DNA of 36,999 nt, from positions 1-36,999 of the forward strand of contig JAQTUD010000003.1 of the NCBI GenBank assembly GCA_028710405.1, written 5' to 3'. Source of the DNA: Candidatus Omnitrophota bacterium. Its GTDB lineage: Bacteria; Omnitrophota; Gorgyraeia; Gygaellales; Profunditerraquicolaceae. The translations under genes were made by a program, and so were the position numbers. The notes beneath the pieces were generated by a model. That model had not been told where the DNA came from and did no database searches. It saw nothing but the letters and a program-made list of their open reading frames with translations. This document shows, in pieces, positions 10,755-22,453 of this stretch; the first letter of the stretch is position 1, and every line of letters begins with the position of its first letter.

Positions 10755-12934
10755 AAAATTATATTTCTCATTGCCAACACAGCCAATTACAGATTATTCT
10801 GCTCTTTGCTTTTTGTTTCCTGCCTTCTGTTACGCTCGCCCAGAATGACGCCGGCGGTTCAGTAGTAGTCAACGGCGACCAGGTTGAGTTTATGACCAAC
10901 AAGAAGGATGTCGTTGCCACCGGTAATGTAGAGGTATTCTATAAAGGCGCGAAGCTTACTTGCCAGAAACTTACCCTCAATACACTGACTAAGAACGGCC
11001 TGGCTGAGGGTAACGCCAGGATTGACGATAAGAACGGGGTCATAGAAGGCGAAAAGATAAGCTATAATTTTGATACCAAGACCGGTAATATTATGGACGC
11101 GCAGTTCAGGTCTAATCCTTACTTTGGCAAATCGCGTAAAGTTGATAAAGTAAGCGAGAATGAATTTATCTCCCGTTATGGATATACCACTACCTGTAAT
11201 TTTGACCGTCCCCACTACCGGATAACCTCACAGAAAGTAGATCTTTTTCCGGGAGATAAGATCCAGACCAAGGAAGATATTTTTTATGTGGGCAAAGCTC
11301 CGTTGTTCTACCTTCCTCGTTATAACCATAGCCTTAAAGATCCGCTGATGCATGTGCAGTTGATGCCGGGAAAAAGTAAAAAAGAAGGGCCATTCTTGTT
11401 GAGCGCCTGGAGGTATAACCTTACCGAAAACTTAAGCGGAAGGATCTACAGCGATTATAGGGATAAGCTGGGTTTTGCCGAAGGTTTCGGGACTAATTTT
11501 AAGAGTGATAATCTAGGCAAAGGGGATTTTAAGTTTTATTACACCCAGGAGAGGGTCAAGGATCTTGAAGAGGGCGATCCCGCGGAGTTTGAAAGGTACC
11601 TTGTCCGTTTCCGCCACAAGTGGGATATAGATGAACAGACAAATATCAACTCGGAATATTATAAGATCACGGATTCCAAGAGGGCGGTATTAGGCAGCGA
11701 TAATAACTTGCTGAAGGATTATTTCTTCCGTGAATACGAGAAGGATCCGCAGCCGTTATCTTATATTAATGCGCATCATGCCTTTGGTTACTCCAGTATA
11801 GACGCTGTACTCCAGAAACGGACTAACCGCTGGTATACACAGCTGGAAAAGCTTCCTGAGATAAGGTACAGTTTGCCGAGTATTCCGATTGGCGAAAGCC
11901 TGTTTTATCTTGATAACAGTTCGCAGGCGGCAAGTTATAATTATAAGCATGCCGTCCCTTCTCCGTCCGCAGACGATATTTATGTTAACAGGCTGGATAC
12001 CATAAATAAGCTATCTGTATCCAGGAGAGTCAGCTTTATAAACTTCACGCCTTTTGTAAAAGTCGATAACACCTATTATGATCAAAATGTTTACGGGGCC
12101 TCCACGGTATTAAGGACTATTTTTTACAGCGGAATGGACGCCAGCACAAAATTCTACCGCGTCTTTAATGCCAAGACCAATTTCTTTAAACTTAATATCA
12201 ATGGCCTCAGGCATATAATCACTCCTACCGTGGCGTATTCTTATAATCATGAGCCGAGCGTCGCCAGCTCTAAATTAAAACAGATCGATGGGATTGATGC
12301 GCTTACCCGTAGTAATGTCGCTGGTTTAGGGTTATCTAATAAATTACAGACTAAAAGAAATGGCACGAGCGTGGATTTGGTTGACGTTAATGTCACCAGC
12401 AGTTATATTTTTAAACCCAAAACCGGAGATAAACGAGGGAGTAATCTCTCAGATTTTCTTTTTACCGTAAAACTTCTTCCTTATTCCTGGTTAAGGATAG
12501 AAGGAGACACTACTTATAAACGTTCCGGAAACCGTTACGCCGAAGGTTATAATAGTTTTAATAACGCTAATTACGATATTGATTTTGATTTCGGCCAGGA
12601 GCGCACTATTGGTTTAGGCCAACGTTACCAGAGAAAGGGAGGTAACGAGATAACCCTGGATGTGGATTGGCGCCTGACTCCCAAATGGAAATTTTTATTT
12701 TATCAGAGGCGTAATCGCGGGCATGACCCGACGTTGAAACGCGGATTAAGGCAGCAGGAATATGGTATTGTCAGGGACCTGCATTGCTGGCTGGCGGAGC
12801 TTAATTATAGCCTGATCAGGGGGCAGGGTGAGACGATTTGGCTGATCTTTCGCCTCAAGGCCTTCCCGGAATTGGAATTTGAGTATAATCAGAATTATCA
12901 TCAACCTAAGCCAGGTTCGCAGTCAAACCCATAA
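10733..12934 (+). CDS. lptD: LPS-assembly protein LptD (OstA-like)
   Basis: Signal-peptide-like N-terminus, OstA-like domain ([33 protein letters not shown]), long beta-rich C-terminal barrel. Confidence 0.82.
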   Translation: MPKFKVLKNYISHCQHSQLQIILLFAFCFLPSVTLAQNDAGGSVVVNGDQVEFMTNKKDVVATGNVEVFYKGAKLTCQKLTLNTLTKNGLAEGNARIDDKNGVIEGEKISYNFDTKTGNIMDAQFRSNPYFGKSRKVDKVSENEFISRYGYTTTCNFDRPHYRITSQKVDLFPGDKIQTKEDIFYVGKAPLFYLPRYNHSLKDPLMHVQLMPGKSKKEGPFLLSAWRYNLTENLSGRIYSDYRDKLGFAEGFGTNFKSDNLGKGDFKFYYTQERVKDLEEGDPAEFERYLVRFRHKWDIDEQTNINSEYYKITDSKRAVLGSDNNLLKDYFFREYEKDPQPLSYINAHHAFGYSSIDAVLQKRTNRWYTQLEKLPEIRYSLPSIPIGESLFYLDNSSQAASYNYKHAVPSPSADDIYVNRLDTINKLSVSRRVSFINFTPFVKVDNTYYDQNVYGASTVLRTIFYSGMDASTKFYRVFNAKTNFFKLNINGLRHIITPTVAYSYNHEPSVASSKLKQIDGIDALTRSNVAGLGLSNKLQTKRNGTSVDLVDVNVTSSYIFKPKTGDKRGSNLSDFLFTVKLLPYSWLRIEGDTTYKRSGNRYAEGYNSFNNANYDIDFDFGQERTIGLGQRYQRKGGNEITLDVDWRLTPKWKFLFYQRRNRGHDPTLKRGLRQQEYGIVRDLHCWLAELNYSLIRGQGETIWLIFRLKAFPELEFEYNQNYHQPKPGSQSNP

Positions 12935-12968
12935 TAAAAGTAAAAAACAGCAGGAGAGTAGAAAGAGG

Positions 12969-14270
12969 ATGAGGATTTCAATTATCGGTTCAGGTTATGT
13001 CGGCCTGGTGTCCGGCGCATGTTTTTCAGAATTAGGCAATAAGGTCATCTGCCTGGATAATAATGCCAAGAAGATTTCCGAGCTTAAAAAAGGCATTATT
13101 CCCATTTATGAACCGGGGTTGGCAGAGATGATCAAGCGTAATGTCAGGCGCAAGAGATTGAGTTTTACCTCCAATATAAAAGAGGCGATAATTAAATCCG
13201 AGGTTATATTTATTGCTGTGGGCACCCCATCCATGGAGAATGGGGAGGCAGACCTCACGGGGATAGAAAATGTGGCGCGTAATATCGCCTTAAACATGGA
13301 TAGCTATCGCCTGATAGTGGAGAAGTCTACTGTCCCAGTTGAAACGGGGAATTGGGTCAGGCGCACTATCTCAACCTATATAAAGCGCAAGGTGGAGTTT
13401 GACGTGGCCTCTAATCCTGAATTTCTAAAGGAGGGGCAGGCGATAAGCGATTTTATGCATCCGGACAGAATAGTCATCGGGGTTGAATCCAAGAGGGCCG
13501 CGGATATCCTGGTGGATTTATATAAACCGCTTAAGGCCCCGATGGTGGTCGCTGATATTAAATCGGCCGAGTTGATTAAACACGCCTCTAATGCTTTCCT
13601 GGCTACCAAGATCTCTTTTATTAACGCGCTCTCCAGGATCTGCGATAGGGTGGGCGCTGATATCAAGGAAGTCTCCAAAGGCATGGGGTTGGATAAGAGG
13701 ATCGGCGCGGGATTTTTACAGGCCGGCATAGGTTACGGAGGCTCCTGTTTTCCCAAAGATGTGGATGCCTTTATCAAGATCTCGGAAAAGATAGGTTATG
13801 ATTTCAGGTTGCTTAAAGTCGTAAAAAATATTAATGAGGAACAGAGGGATTTTTTCCTGAAAAAGATCAGAGATGTCCTATGGATAGTCAAAGATAAAAG
13901 TATCGGAGTATTGGGGCTGTCTTTTAAACCTAATACCGATGACATACGCCAGGCTCCCTCTATAGGTATCATAAAAGCGCTGCAGGCAGAAGGGGCCAAG
14001 ATCAGGGCTTATGACCCGGAGGCGATGCAAAAGGCAAAAGAGTTATTAACCGGAGTAACCCTATGCAAGAACCCCTATGAAGTATGCAAGGGCTCAGAAT
14101 GCTTATTGATTGTCACGGAATGGAAGGAGTTCCAGGAGATGGACCTATGCAGGATTAAAAAAATGCTCAAGAGGCACCTGATCATTGATGGGCGTAATAT
14201 TTTTGATCCGCAAAAACTAAGAAAGATGGGTTTTACTTATATAGGGATAGGCAGGCCGGATAGTGAATAA
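12969..14270 (+). CDS. ugd: UDP-glucose 6-dehydrogenase
   Basis: MRISIIGSGYVGLVSGACFSELG, STVPVETG, NPEFLKEGQAISDFMHPDRIVIG, GYGGSCFPKDVDA; ATG at 12969 (supplied ORF start 12879 is upstream). Confidence 0.93.
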   Translation: MRISIIGSGYVGLVSGACFSELGNKVICLDNNAKKISELKKGIIPIYEPGLAEMIKRNVRRKRLSFTSNIKEAIIKSEVIFIAVGTPSMENGEADLTGIENVARNIALNMDSYRLIVEKSTVPVETGNWVRRTISTYIKRKVEFDVASNPEFLKEGQAISDFMHPDRIVIGVESKRAADILVDLYKPLKAPMVVADIKSAELIKHASNAFLATKISFINALSRICDRVGADIKEVSKGMGLDKRIGAGFLQAGIGYGGSCFPKDVDAFIKISEKIGYDFRLLKVVKNINEEQRDFFLKKIRDVLWIVKDKSIGVLGLSFKPNTDDIRQAPSIGIIKALQAEGAKIRAYDPEAMQKAKELLTGVTLCKNPYEVCKGSECLLIVTEWKEFQEMDLCRIKKMLKRHLIIDGRNIFDPQKLRKMGFTYIGIGRPDSE

Positions 14271-15564
14271 CTATATCAGGGAATTCCAAGGAAGGATCCT
14301 TAAGAAAAAAGTCAAGATCGCTGTGGTGGGCTTAGGTTATGTGGGCCTGCCTTTGGCGATAGAGTTTGCCAAAAAAGGTTTGGTAGTTTTGGGGATAGAA
14401 ATCGATAAGGACAGGCTCAATCATATCAAGAAGAAAGAGTCTTATATTATTGATGTGCCGACCAAGGATCTACGTCAGGCCTTAAGTTCGCGAAGGTTTT
14501 GTGCCAGCGGAAAATTTGATAGCCTGAAGGAAATGGATGTGGTTATTGTATGTGTGCCCACGCCGCTAAAAAGAAAATACCATCCGAATATGTCTTATAT
14601 CATAAATTCGGTAAAATCCATCTCCGGTAACCTTAAAAGAGGGGCATTGGTCATCCTAGAAAGCACTACCTATCCGGGGACGACAGAAGAAGTGATCTTG
14701 CCTCTGCTGGAGAAACCTCGCTTTCGGCATAACCGTGATTTTTTCCTTTGTTTTTCTCCTGAAAGGATTGACCCGGGAAATAAAAACTATCCGGTGCATA
14801 AGATCCCCAAGATCGTAGGCGGCATAAGCCCGGAAGCGGCCGCCTTGGGCAAAGCGGTTTATCAAAATATAATTGATAAAGTAGTTGTGGTATCTTCCGC
14901 CCGGACCGCGGAGGCAGCCAAGCTCCTTGAGAATACCTTCCGTCTGATTAATATCGGCTTAATAGATGAATTGGCGATGATGGCCCATAAAATGAAGATC
15001 GATATATGGGAGGTGATCAGCGCGGCGTCAACTAAACCTTTTGGTTTTATGCCTTTTTATCCCGGGCCCGGAGTTGGGGGGCACTGCATTCCAAAGGACC
15101 CGTTGTACCTTTATTGGAAGGCCAGGCGTTTCGGGTTCAGCTCGCGTTTTATAAAGCTTGCCTCGGATATTATCAATTATATGCCTGAATATGTGGCCGC
15201 AAGAATAGAAGAGGCATCGGGTAAGAGCGCCGCGAAGACGCGGGTCTTAGTAGTAGGAGTTACCTATAAAAAGGATATAAAGGACTTGCGTAAATCACCC
15301 AGTATTGATCTAATCGATATCCTAAAACGTAAGGGGTCCAGGGTTTCTTATACCGACCCCCTGATTCCCTATCTAAAGATAAATTCCATTGATCTTAGGT
15401 CTGTGGAGTTGACAAAGAGTGTGGTCGGAAAATTTGACTGTGTAGTTATCGCGACAGATCACTCCAGTATTGATTACGGCCTGATCTTAAGGAATGCCAA
15501 AATGATCCTTGATACCCGTAATGTATACAAGAATAAGAAGGATAAGAGGATAATCAAGTTATGA
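14263..15564 (+). CDS. nucleotide-sugar dehydrogenase (UDP-N-acetylhexosamine dehydrogenase family; WbpO/TviB/WecC-like), GTG start
   Basis: KIAVVGLGYVGLPLAIEFAKKG, ESTTYPGTTEE, SPERIDPGN, GPGVGGHCIPKDPLYL. Confidence 0.88.
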   Translation: MNNYIREFQGRILKKKVKIAVVGLGYVGLPLAIEFAKKGLVVLGIEIDKDRLNHIKKKESYIIDVPTKDLRQALSSRRFCASGKFDSLKEMDVVIVCVPTPLKRKYHPNMSYIINSVKSISGNLKRGALVILESTTYPGTTEEVILPLLEKPRFRHNRDFFLCFSPERIDPGNKNYPVHKIPKIVGGISPEAAALGKAVYQNIIDKVVVVSSARTAEAAKLLENTFRLINIGLIDELAMMAHKMKIDIWEVISAASTKPFGFMPFYPGPGVGGHCIPKDPLYLYWKARRFGFSSRFIKLASDIINYMPEYVAARIEEASGKSAAKTRVLVVGVTYKKDIKDLRKSPSIDLIDILKRKGSRVSYTDPLIPYLKINSIDLRSVELTKSVVGKFDCVVIATDHSSIDYGLILRNAKMILDTRNVYKNKKDKRIIKL

Positions 15565-16490
15565 GCAGGTTTTTAGTTACAGGAGGCGCCGGTTTTATCG
15601 GCGGGCATATCGTAGAAGAACTAGTGAGGAGGCGCCATACTGTCAGGGTCCTGGATAATTTTAGTAGTGGTAATAGAAAAAATTTAGCGGCTGTCGCTGG
15701 CAAGATAGAATTGATCAGGGGAGATATCCGTTCCAAGCCGGCCTGTCTTAAGGCAACTAAAGGCGTTGATTTTATCCTGCATCAGGCGGCATTAAGAAGC
15801 GTGCCTAAGTCAATGCACAACCCCGGAGATTATAACGAAGTTAATATTGGGGGGACCCTGAATATGTTGCAGGCCGCGCTTGCCAATAAAGTGAAGTGCC
15901 TTGTTTTTGCTTCTTCCAGTTCAGTCTATGGGCAGGTACATGATTTTCCGGAGCAGGAAAGTTTCATCCCTGCGCCTATTTCGCCATATGCCTTGACTAA
16001 GTTGAGCGGAGAACATTATTGTAGAATCTTCAGCCTTCATTATGGCCTGCCTACGGTATGTTTGCGTTATTTCAATGTCTTTGGGCCACGCCAGTCTTTA
16101 GACGATGAATACGCGGTGGTTATCCCGAAGTTCATCAACTGCATGCTTAAGGGCCAGCATCCGCCTATCTTCGGAGATGGGAGGCAGTCGCGGGACTTTA
16201 CCTATGTCTCAAACGTGGTAGAGGCTAATATCCTGGCGGCAAAGTTGACTAATCTCTCCGGAGGAGCGTTTAATATTGCCTCAGGTAAGGATTATACTAT
16301 TTTACAACTGGTAAAATTATTGAATAAATTAATGGGTAAATCTATCCGCCCGATATTTTTAAAACCCCGTCCGGGAGACGTATTCAAGACACTTGCCAGT
16401 TTATCATTATCAAGGAGTATTTTAGGTTTTAGGCCGAAAGTGGATTTTATAAAAGGGTTGGAGTTATGCGTAAAAAACATATCGTCATAA
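15561..16490 (+). CDS. NAD-dependent epimerase (UDP-GlcNAc/Glc 4-epimerase, WbpP/TviC-like)
   Basis: [52 protein letters not shown]. Confidence 0.85.
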   Translation: MSRFLVTGGAGFIGGHIVEELVRRRHTVRVLDNFSSGNRKNLAAVAGKIELIRGDIRSKPACLKATKGVDFILHQAALRSVPKSMHNPGDYNEVNIGGTLNMLQAALANKVKCLVFASSSSVYGQVHDFPEQESFIPAPISPYALTKLSGEHYCRIFSLHYGLPTVCLRYFNVFGPRQSLDDEYAVVIPKFINCMLKGQHPPIFGDGRQSRDFTYVSNVVEANILAAKLTNLSGGAFNIASGKDYTILQLVKLLNKLMGKSIRPIFLKPRPGDVFKTLASLSLSRSILGFRPKVDFIKGLELCVKNISS

Positions 16491-17425
16491 CCGGAGGCGC
16501 CGGTTTTATCGGCTCGCACCTCTGTGGCAGATTAATAAAAGAAGATTACAGGGTAATCTGCCTGGATAATCTTATTACCGGTTCCCTGGAGAATATAAGG
16601 CATTTGCTTAAAGAAAATAAATTTAAGTTTATAAAGCACGATGTTACCCGCTATATAGATATTAAGGGGAGCCTGGATTATGTCCTGCATTTTGCATCGC
16701 CTGCTTCGCCACAGGACTACCTTAAATTTCCCATCCAGACATTAAAGGTAGGTTCCCTGGGGACGCATAATGCCCTGGGCCTGGCTAGGCAAAAAAAAGC
16801 AAAGTTTATGCTTGCTTCTACCTCTGAAGTGTACGGCGATCCCCTGGAGCACCCCCAGCCTGAAACCTATTGGGGGAATGTCAATCCCGTCGGGATTCGC
16901 GGCTGTTATGATGAAGCCAAACGTTTTGCCGAAGCGATCACTATGGCTTATCGCAGGGTGCATAATATAGATACCAGGATAATCCGGATTTTTAATACTT
17001 ATGGCCCGCGCATGAGATTGCACGACGGCAGGGTTGTGCCGAACTTCATCTATCAGGCTTTAACTAATAAGCCATTAACGGTATACGGCAGGGGAAAACA
17101 GACCAGGAGTTTCTGCTATGTTGATGACCTAGTGGAGGGTATATTCAGGTTGATGCAAGTTAAAGCCGATAGGCCAGTAAACTTAGGCAATCCGTGTGAA
17201 TTCAGTATTATGGAATTGGCCAGATTGGTGATCAAGCTCACAGGGACAAAGATCAAGATAATCTTTCAGCCCCTGCCTCAAGATGACCCTCGTCAACGTA
17301 AGCCCGATATAACTAAAGCCACTAAGTTGATCCATTGGCGCCCAAAAGTGGAATTGGCCGAAGGCCTGGATAAGACCATAAATTGGTTTAAAGCCAAGAA
17401 AGCGCTTTCCTTGACACGGCTATAA
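16466..17425 (+). CDS. UDP-glucuronate decarboxylase (UDP-xylose synthase-like SDR)
   Basis: [87 protein letters not shown]. Confidence 0.9.
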   Translation: MRKKHIVITGGAGFIGSHLCGRLIKEDYRVICLDNLITGSLENIRHLLKENKFKFIKHDVTRYIDIKGSLDYVLHFASPASPQDYLKFPIQTLKVGSLGTHNALGLARQKKAKFMLASTSEVYGDPLEHPQPETYWGNVNPVGIRGCYDEAKRFAEAITMAYRRVHNIDTRIIRIFNTYGPRMRLHDGRVVPNFIYQALTNKPLTVYGRGKQTRSFCYVDDLVEGIFRLMQVKADRPVNLGNPCEFSIMELARLVIKLTGTKIKIIFQPLPQDDPRQRKPDITKATKLIHWRPKVELAEGLDKTINWFKAKKALSLTRL

Positions 17426-17439
17426 CCTTATGTTATACT
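17411..17439 (+). promoter_or_regulatory. sigma70-type promoter TTGACA-N17-TATACT
   Basis: TTGACA 17411-17416, 17-nt spacer, TATACT 17434-17439, about 35 nt upstream of the cvpA-like start. Confidence 0.8.
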
Positions 17440-17473
17440 TTAACAACTACTTATAACAAAAAGCGAGGTGGGA

Positions 17474-18052
17474 ATGCTGAACATCCTTAAACAGTTCAAC
17501 TGGCTGGATGTTTTTATCCTAATTCTAATATTTAGAATACTTTACATTTCTATAAAAAGCGGGCTATCCAAGGAGTTTTTTAAATTATTAGGGGTCTTAA
17601 GCGCGACCTATCTTTCTCTACATTATTTTACTGTTCTCTCTGATTTGATCTGTAAGAATCTGCCGGTTAAAAAAATGCCCCTGGAGTTCTTTGACTTTCT
17701 TCTTTTCACGGTGTTAGCTATCCTGGGTTACTTGGTATTTGTGTTGTTGCGCACCATATTCAACCATTTTATAAAGATGGAAGCCGTGCCGCTGTTGGAG
17801 AAGTGGGGAGGGCTGGTTATGGGTATATTGAGGAGCTTCTTTTTGCCGAGCCTGATCATATTCATGTTAGCGATATCCAGTGTCGGCTATCTTAAAAAGA
17901 GCGCGCAGTCTTCGTATTTGGGCAAGAAACTTTTTGATGTCGCCCCTGACACATATAGCTGGTTTTGGAATTCTATTACTTCTAAGTTCATGAAAGACGA
18001 AAAGTTTAATAATAATGTTTTAAATATTAAGGAAGGTTTTAAACAGGAATGA
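17474..18052 (+). CDS. CvpA-like membrane protein
   Basis: N-terminal NWLDVFILILIFRILYISIKSGLSKEFFKLLG plus several TM helices; RBS GAGGTGG supports ATG 17474. Confidence 0.72.
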   Translation: MLNILKQFNWLDVFILILIFRILYISIKSGLSKEFFKLLGVLSATYLSLHYFTVLSDLICKNLPVKKMPLEFFDFLLFTVLAILGYLVFVLLRTIFNHFIKMEAVPLLEKWGGLVMGILRSFFLPSLIIFMLAISSVGYLKKSAQSSYLGKKLFDVAPDTYSWFWNSITSKFMKDEKFNNNVLNIKEGFKQE

Positions 18053-18927
18053 AACTATCAAAGTTATATAGCCAGGTCTTAAAATTTGGCGCCGAGCGCG
18101 ACCCGCGCGGTAAAAAAAGCAAGATCAGCTCTTACGAGGATACCGCGATACTTTTCGGCGATCCCGATACAGAGGTCAAGAAGATCCTGGTGGGTATAGA
18201 TATAGAGGTGCCTGAATTATTGCTGGCAGATAGGATACGCCAGCAAGAAGGCCTGGATCTGGTTCTTTCTCACCATCCGGAAGGCAAAGCCTACGCTTCA
18301 TTGCATAAGGTGATGCAGTTGCAGGTAGCGATGTTAAAGGGTTTGGGGATGGCCCAAGGCGTGGCCCAGAAGTTTCTTGATGAAAGGATGCGCGAGGTAG
18401 AACGCAGGGTAATGCCTCAGAACCATACGCGCCCGGTGGACGCCGCCAGGTTGCTTAATATGCCGTTTATGTGCGCGCATACTCCCGCGGATAACCACGT
18501 GCAGAAATTTATTACGGATCTCATGCGTAAAAGAAAGCCCCGCAGGGTCGCTGATATCGTAGATATCCTGATGGAGGTGCCGGAATATGCTCAAGCAGAA
18601 AAAAATTCTGCCGGGCCGCGGATCATTTCCGGAAATCCCGCCAAATACGCCGGCCTGATATCCGTGGAGATGACCGGAGGCACCGAAGGGTCAGCTGAAA
18701 TTTTTGGCAAGCTTTATAAGAAAGGGGTAAGGACCCTGATCTGCATGCATTTAGGTGAAGAACACTTCAAGAAGGTAAAAGATGCGAACCTCAACGTAGT
18801 CATCGCCGGCCATATCTCTTCTGATAACCTGGGCCTGAACCTGCTCCTGGATAATATCGAGAAGGAGCAGAAGGAGAGGTTACAGATAATCAGCTGTTCG
18901 GGTTTCACCAGAGTAAGAAGACAGTAA
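18049..18927 (+). CDS. NIF3-like (NGG1p-interacting factor 3 family) protein
   Basis: DLVLSHHPEGK, CAHTPADN, VVIAGHISSDNLGLNLLLD: pattern of NIF3 metal-site motifs. Confidence 0.7.
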   Translation: MKLSKLYSQVLKFGAERDPRGKKSKISSYEDTAILFGDPDTEVKKILVGIDIEVPELLLADRIRQQEGLDLVLSHHPEGKAYASLHKVMQLQVAMLKGLGMAQGVAQKFLDERMREVERRVMPQNHTRPVDAARLLNMPFMCAHTPADNHVQKFITDLMRKRKPRRVADIVDILMEVPEYAQAEKNSAGPRIISGNPAKYAGLISVEMTGGTEGSAEIFGKLYKKGVRTLICMHLGEEHFKKVKDANLNVVIAGHISSDNLGLNLLLDNIEKEQKERLQIISCSGFTRVRRQ

Positions 18928-18974
18928 ATCATTTTTTATGGTATGGAAAAGTATAAAACACTTTCCCAACCACT

Positions 18975-19025
18975 GAAACTTCATAAGGAAAGTTCTGAAT
19001 CCCGCCTTTGGCGGAATGAAGTTTC
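18975..19025. repeat. nested inverted repeat upstream of dnaG (GAAACTTCAT ... CCGCCtttGGCGG ... ATGAAGTTTC)
   Basis: Perfect 10-bp outer arms 18975-18984 and 19016-19025, with an inner CCGCC/GGCGG hairpin. Confidence 0.75.
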
Positions 19026-19057
19026 TTGGAAAACAATAATTTTTAAGGTATTTTAAA

Positions 19058-20824
19058 ATGGCAGGCCGTATTCCCGATAATGTATTAGAAGATATCCTGG
19101 GCCGCGTGGATATCGTGGAGGTCATCTCGGGCTATATACCGCTCAAAAAAGCAGGCAGGAATTTCAAAGCGCCCTGCCCTTTTCATCACGAGAAAACACC
19201 ATCTTTTATGGTCTCTGGCGACCGCCAGATCTATCATTGTTTTGGCTGTGGAGAATCCGGAAACGCCTTTAAGTTCCTGATGCGCTATGAACGCATGGAT
19301 TTCCTTGAGGCGGTAGAAGCTATGGCCAAGAAAGCGGGTGTTATTTTACCGAAGGCCAGGGCAGAGGACCATAAAGCCGAGAGTTTCATTCTGGAACTCT
19401 ACCGGGTAAATGAGATAGCCGCTGTCTTTTACGCGGATTGCCTGAATAAATCTCCTGAAAGCGCGCGGGCAAAAGACTACCTTTTAAAACGCGGGATAAA
19501 CGAAGAGACGGTAAAGGCGTTCAGGTTAGGTTTTGCCCCTGGAAAATGGGACAGCTTGATCAACTTTTTAAGGAGTAAAGGCGCTCCTCTTTCTTTGATA
19601 GAAAAGGCAGGGCTTATCCTTTCTAAGGAGGGCGGCGGATATTACGACAGGTTCCGTAATCGGGTAATCTTTCCCATATTTGACGTCAAGTCCAGGGTAG
19701 TCGGTTTCGGGGGGAGAGTCCTTGATGATGCACAGCCGAAATACCTGAATTCTCCGGAAACCCCGATATATACCAAGGGAAAAAATCTATACGGGCTTAG
19801 TTTTGCCAAGGATAGCATAAGGGATGATGATTTCGTGGTGATTGTTGAGGGCCAGCTGGATTTCATTACTCCTTATCAGGCCGGCTTTAAAAATATAACG
19901 GCATCACAGGGGACGGCGCTTACCCTTGAGCAGGCCCGGCTTTTAAAACGGCATACGCATAACGTGGTCATGGTCTATGATGCCGATGACGCCGGGCAGC
20001 TGGCCACCTTAAGGACCCTGGATATATTTATAGAAGAAGAGATGAACGTGAAAGTAGTCTCTTTGCCGAAAGGCTTTGACCCGGATTCATTCGTGCGTAA
20101 ATACGGCGTAGATGATTTTCGCCAGATGGTAGCGCAGGCAAAGGGCCTCCTGGATTATAAGCTGGAGGTGTTAAAGGCGCGCTACGGCATAAAAGACGCG
20201 GAATCTAAAGCCAGGGTCGTCGAAGGCGTCCTGGAAACTATCGGTAAGTTCAAGAACCTGGTATTAGTTTCGGAATACATTAAGAAATTGGCGCAGGACC
20301 TGGACTTAAGGGAAGAGATGCTTCTGGCGGAGTTAAAAAGGACCAAGAAAGATAAAACCGCGGTGGATTATGAAAGGCCCGCTCCGGGCCCGAGCCGCAT
20401 GAAGATCAATCCCGCGGAAAAATTGTTGATCAAACTCATGCTCGAAGAGACCTCGCTTATCCATAAGATGAGGGGCGAGCTGGAGCCGGCTGATTTTCAG
20501 GATGAGAGGACTTCCAAGATCGTCTCAATAATGTTTGACCTTATTGACCAGGGTAAGGCAGTAGAGCCAAGTTCTTTAATGAATGATTTTGGGCAGGAGG
20601 ATATTTATCAGGTTATCTGCGAGTCGGTCTTCCTGCCGGATGAATTATCCGAGCAGAATAAAGAAAAAATAGTAAATGATTGCGTGCAGCGCCTTAAAAA
20701 TGATAAATTAAAGCTCAGGAGGCAGAGGCTGCATGACCAGATAGCGACCGCGCAGCATTCAGGCGACCAGGAAGAATTGCGCAGGCTCACAGAAGAGTTC
20801 CATAATTTAATCAAGCAGGGGTGA
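19058..20824 (+). CDS. dnaG: DNA primase
   Basis: [36 protein letters not shown] zinc domain, [18 protein letters not shown] and [14 protein letters not shown] motifs, DnaB-binding-like C-terminus. Confidence 0.97.
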   Translation: MAGRIPDNVLEDILGRVDIVEVISGYIPLKKAGRNFKAPCPFHHEKTPSFMVSGDRQIYHCFGCGESGNAFKFLMRYERMDFLEAVEAMAKKAGVILPKARAEDHKAESFILELYRVNEIAAVFYADCLNKSPESARAKDYLLKRGINEETVKAFRLGFAPGKWDSLINFLRSKGAPLSLIEKAGLILSKEGGGYYDRFRNRVIFPIFDVKSRVVGFGGRVLDDAQPKYLNSPETPIYTKGKNLYGLSFAKDSIRDDDFVVIVEGQLDFITPYQAGFKNITASQGTALTLEQARLLKRHTHNVVMVYDADDAGQLATLRTLDIFIEEEMNVKVVSLPKGFDPDSFVRKYGVDDFRQMVAQAKGLLDYKLEVLKARYGIKDAESKARVVEGVLETIGKFKNLVLVSEYIKKLAQDLDLREEMLLAELKRTKKDKTAVDYERPAPGPSRMKINPAEKLLIKLMLEETSLIHKMRGELEPADFQDERTSKIVSIMFDLIDQGKAVEPSSLMNDFGQEDIYQVICESVFLPDELSEQNKEKIVNDCVQRLKNDKLKLRRQRLHDQIATAQHSGDQEELRRLTEEFHNLIKQG

Positions 20825-20828
20825 GGGC

Positions 20829-22361
20829 ATGATAAAGAAGAAAAACGATATCAGTAAAGAGATACGTAAAATCGTAGAGCTGGGTAAGCAGAAAGGGTTT
20901 CTGACTTATGATGAGGTAAACGGCCTTTTACCCGGAGACCTCTCTTCATCAGAAGAGATTGACCGTTTGTTTGAGGTATTAGGGCAAGAAGATATAATGA
21001 TTGTGGACAATGAGGAAGAGGGGGCCCCGGCAAAACAGAGCATTATCCCTAAGGCAGACCTTCTGCAGGAACAAATGAAGGCGCAGGAGAAGTTCCTGCC
21101 GTTAGACGACCCGATAAAGATGTATCTTAAACAGATGGGTTCGATTTCCTTACTTTCCCGGGAGAACGAGATAGACCTGGCCAAGAAGATAGAGGCGGCT
21201 GAGAATATGTTTAAGCGCGCAGTGCTGTCTACGAAATTCGCGCGTAAAGAAATGATGTCAGTTGCAGCAGATCTGCTGGCAGGCAAGATCAATTTAGAAG
21301 ATATCCTTAAAGACGATATAAAGGCGAATAAGGTAAGCGTCGTAAGCAGGACAAGGAGGACGCTTGACCGCCTCAAAGATACACGCAGCCCTTCCGGAGC
21401 GATCGAGTTACTTTTGCGTTTAAATTTTACCACTTCCGTGATTGAAGACATCGTGCGTAAATTAAACGGCCTGCTCAGGGAATTGGATCATATGGCACGC
21501 AGGAATATCCGTTCACCGCTCAAGAAGCGCGCTATACTCAAGCAACTCGGCGAGCCTTACGTCAAAATTAAGAAGCAGATGAAATTAATCAGGTCCGCCC
21601 AGTTTAAGTTTAACCGCACTAAGAAGAAGCTGGTGGAGGCAAACCTGAGATTAGTCGTCAGTATCGCCAAAAAATACACTAACCGCGGGCTTTCTTTCCT
21701 GGATTTGATACAAGAGGGTAATATCGGCCTGATGCGCGCGGTAGAGAAGTTCGAATACCGCAGAGGATATAAATTTTCCACTTACGCCACCTGGTGGATA
21801 AGGCAGGCGATCACCCGTTCCATTGCCGATCAGGCCAGGACTATCAGGATACCCGTGCATATGACTGAGACCATAAATAAGATAATCAGGCTATCCCGTG
21901 TATTCGTGCAGGAGAACGGCAGGGAACCATTGCCTGAAGACATCGCGGTAAAGATGCGCCTGCCGCAGGAAAAGGTAAAAACAATATTAAAGATCGCGCA
22001 GGAGCCGATATCTTTACAGATGCCTATCGGAGATGAAGGGGATACGCATTTCGGGGATTTTATCCAGGATAAAAAGGCGGTCTCTCCGGCCAATGAAACC
22101 GTGCGCAATATGTTAAGGGAAGAGATGGGTTCTGCTTTGGCCACGCTTTCCGAGAGAGAGAAGAGGATATTGGTTTTACGTTTCGGTATAAACGACGGAT
22201 GCGCGCATACACTGGAAGAAGTGGGTAATGTTTTCAGGGTAACGCGTGAGAGGGTCAGGCAGATTGAGGCCAAGGCCTTAAGGAAGTTAAGGCACCCTAC
22301 CCGTTCAAGGAGATTACGCAGTTTTCTGGATATGACGTTGGCGCATCAGAGGGAATTCTAG
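20829..22361 (+). CDS. rpoD: RNA polymerase primary sigma factor
   Basis: [66 protein letters not shown], region 4 [19 protein letters not shown]. Confidence 0.97.
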   Translation: MIKKKNDISKEIRKIVELGKQKGFLTYDEVNGLLPGDLSSSEEIDRLFEVLGQEDIMIVDNEEEGAPAKQSIIPKADLLQEQMKAQEKFLPLDDPIKMYLKQMGSISLLSRENEIDLAKKIEAAENMFKRAVLSTKFARKEMMSVAADLLAGKINLEDILKDDIKANKVSVVSRTRRTLDRLKDTRSPSGAIELLLRLNFTTSVIEDIVRKLNGLLRELDHMARRNIRSPLKKRAILKQLGEPYVKIKKQMKLIRSAQFKFNRTKKKLVEANLRLVVSIAKKYTNRGLSFLDLIQEGNIGLMRAVEKFEYRRGYKFSTYATWWIRQAITRSIADQARTIRIPVHMTETINKIIRLSRVFVQENGREPLPEDIAVKMRLPQEKVKTILKIAQEPISLQMPIGDEGDTHFGDFIQDKKAVSPANETVRNMLREEMGSALATLSEREKRILVLRFGINDGCAHTLEEVGNVFRVTRERVRQIEAKALRKLRHPTRSRRLRSFLDMTLAHQREF

Positions 22362-22391
22362 ACAGATAGTGAAGAGCAGACCAGAAACTAT

Positions 22392-22434
22392 AAAAAGCGG
22401 CTTTCTTATTGTATTAAGATAGCCGTTTTTTATT
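22392..22434 (+). terminator. rho-independent terminator after dnaG-rpoD
   Basis: CGGCTTTCTTA ... TAAGATAGCCG stem followed by TTTTTT. Confidence 0.8.
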
Positions 22435-22453
22435 CTAGGGAGGAATAGTTTAG

